Shown here in pieces: positions 29,499 through 29,953 of a stretch of DNA of 29,953 nt. This stretch comes from a virus: IMG/VR virus record IMGVR_UViG_3300044961_000140, positions 1-29,953 of that record; one strand, 5' to 3'. The stretch's first letter is position 1. The number at the start of each line of letters is the position of its first letter. The notes beneath the pieces are model-generated. The model had not been told where the DNA came from and made no database searches. It was given only the letters and a program-made list of their open reading frames with translations. A program made the translations under genes and the position numbers.

Positions 29499-29713
29499 GA
29501 GAACACCGCCAGCGCGGCGCCGCCCGGGCGGCCGGCCTGCGCGTCCACCTCCGCGCGCGCGCGGCGCTCCCACATCATGCGCCCGCGCCGGATCTCCGCG
29601 AGGTCGGGGAGCGAAAGACTGCGGCCCGCAATCTGGAACGACTGGCCGGCCAGGATCGCCGCCTCGGCGTCCTGGTACAGCTGGGCCATCTGCTGCGCGG
29701 TGCGGCTGAGCAT
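29495..29713 (-). CDS. head completion protein (gpW-like)
   Basis: This 72-residue protein starts at ATG 29713 with a weak GAG ribosome site. It begins MLSRTAQQMAQLYQDAEAAI, then GQSFQIAGRSLSLPDLAEIR, ending in a basic tail. Helix, short beta hairpin with the F-x-I-x-G-R-S motif, and second helix (DLAEIRRGRMMWERRARAE) match lambda gpW, which binds below the portal and readies the head for tail joining. It immediately precedes the portal and overlaps it by four bases. Confidence 0.85.
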   Translation of the reverse strand: MLSRTAQQMAQLYQDAEAAILAGQSFQIAGRSLSLPDLAEIRRGRMMWERRARAEVDAQAGRPGGAALAVFS

Positions 29714-29736
29714 GGGCCAACTCTACGCGCGCGGGT

Positions 29737-29756
29737 GTGCCAGTTTTTTTTGGCAC
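29737..29756. other. small hairpin upstream of gpW
   Basis: GTGCCA (29737-29742) and TGGCAC (29751-29756) are perfect inverted repeats around an 8-base loop consisting mostly of T. It lies 24 bases ahead of the gpW start. It may be an operator or an RNA structure in the late leader; no partner protein is identified. Confidence 0.35.
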
Positions 29757-29809
29757 CGGCACAACGAGACGCTTTTATGAATGTAGACTTAACGATTAGA
29801 TTAGAAAAC

Positions 29810-29837
29810 TTGACGCCACGAACAAAAGGCGTATCCT
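29810..29837 (+). promoter_or_regulatory. promoter of the right-edge gene
   Basis: TTGACG (29810-29815) is followed after 16 bases by TATCCT (29832-29837) on the plus strand, in an AT-rich patch (29770-29830) unlike its surroundings. It lies 63 bases before the start of the plus-strand gene at 29900. A weaker minus-strand pair, TTGTTC and TAATCT, in the same patch might serve gpW. Confidence 0.5.
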
Positions 29838-29899
29838 ACGCCCATCGACGCAGACCGCGTCACCCGCGCCTCGGGGAGCAGGGGCTCTAGGAGAGAACG

Positions 29900-29953
29900 A
29901 TGAAATACGACATCAACAAGTTCCGCGCGCCCGGACTGACTGACGCGCAGGTA
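29900..29953 (+). CDS. unrecognised gene, N-terminal fragment
   Basis: The first 18 codons are visible from ATG 29900 to the window edge: MKYDINKFRAPGLTDAQV. AGGAGAG lies a suitable distance upstream and a promoter is present at 29810-29837. The fragment is too short to assign. It is transcribed away from the late operon and could be a phage gene at the prophage end, or the first host gene. Confidence 0.6.
   Translation, partial: MKYDINKFRAPGLTDAQV

Noticed and set aside
27138-29780. 880-codon plus-strand frame opposite the portal and protease
   Set aside because: Antisense to clear portal and protease motifs including the catalytic triad; its R/H/L-rich translation has no domain.

Overview
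The window is most of a temperate, siphovirus-like prophage in a GC-rich bacterium. GC-rich codon use, a lambda-type portal, a GpA-family terminase and an IS30-family element point to a proteobacterium, probably gamma or beta; the host genus cannot be read from the sequence. No rRNA, tRNA, integrase or clear host housekeeping gene is visible.

Layout. 1-~213: 3' end of an IS30-family insertion sequence that has cut a small phage gene. 268-3480 (minus): packaging cassette (dATP/dGTP diphosphohydrolase-like protein, small terminase, large terminase, Mor-like activator), all coupled by 4-base ATGA overlaps. 3481-3777: noncoding tract of GTGCGGG repeats in both orientations, an alternating purine-pyrimidine run and a short AT-rich segment, a candidate replication origin. 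3778-6234 (minus): Toprim/SF3-helicase replication protein. 6292-7557 (minus): small early genes with a CII-like and a Cro/YdaS-like regulator behind a probable leaderless promoter. 7556-7930 (plus): decayed CI-type repressor without a DNA-binding domain. 7936-9762 (plus): sigma70-like promoter with an embedded palindrome, then seven overlapping small genes ending in a putative HTH protein, an architecture like anti-CRISPR/aca operons.

9755-22438 (minus): tail genes, listed here from their distal end: five tip/fibre proteins, tape measure, gpZ-like protein, tail tube, tail terminator and head-tail joiner. 22458-25070 (minus): lysis cassette (holin candidate, membrane-anchored endolysin, coiled-coil membrane protein, inner spanin, two small proteins, lipoprotein outer spanin) with its own intrinsic terminator. 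25311-29713 (minus): DUF2190-like decoration protein; one uninterrupted frame encoding portal, ClpP-like protease and major capsid protein; and a gpW-like head-completion protein. 29714-29953: AT-rich intergenic segment and the start of an unrecognised plus-strand gene.

Read leftward, the early genes run into replication and packaging, and the other late block runs from head through lysis to tail. Packaging and head genes are therefore at opposite ends of the window and would be adjacent only in a circular phage genome, so the attachment point probably lies between the gene cut by IS30 and gpW. The most notable points are the portal-protease-capsid fusion with internal ribosome binding sites, the iteron-like region, the accessory plus-strand operon, the decayed repressor, and a lysis module placed between head and tail and closed by its own terminator.
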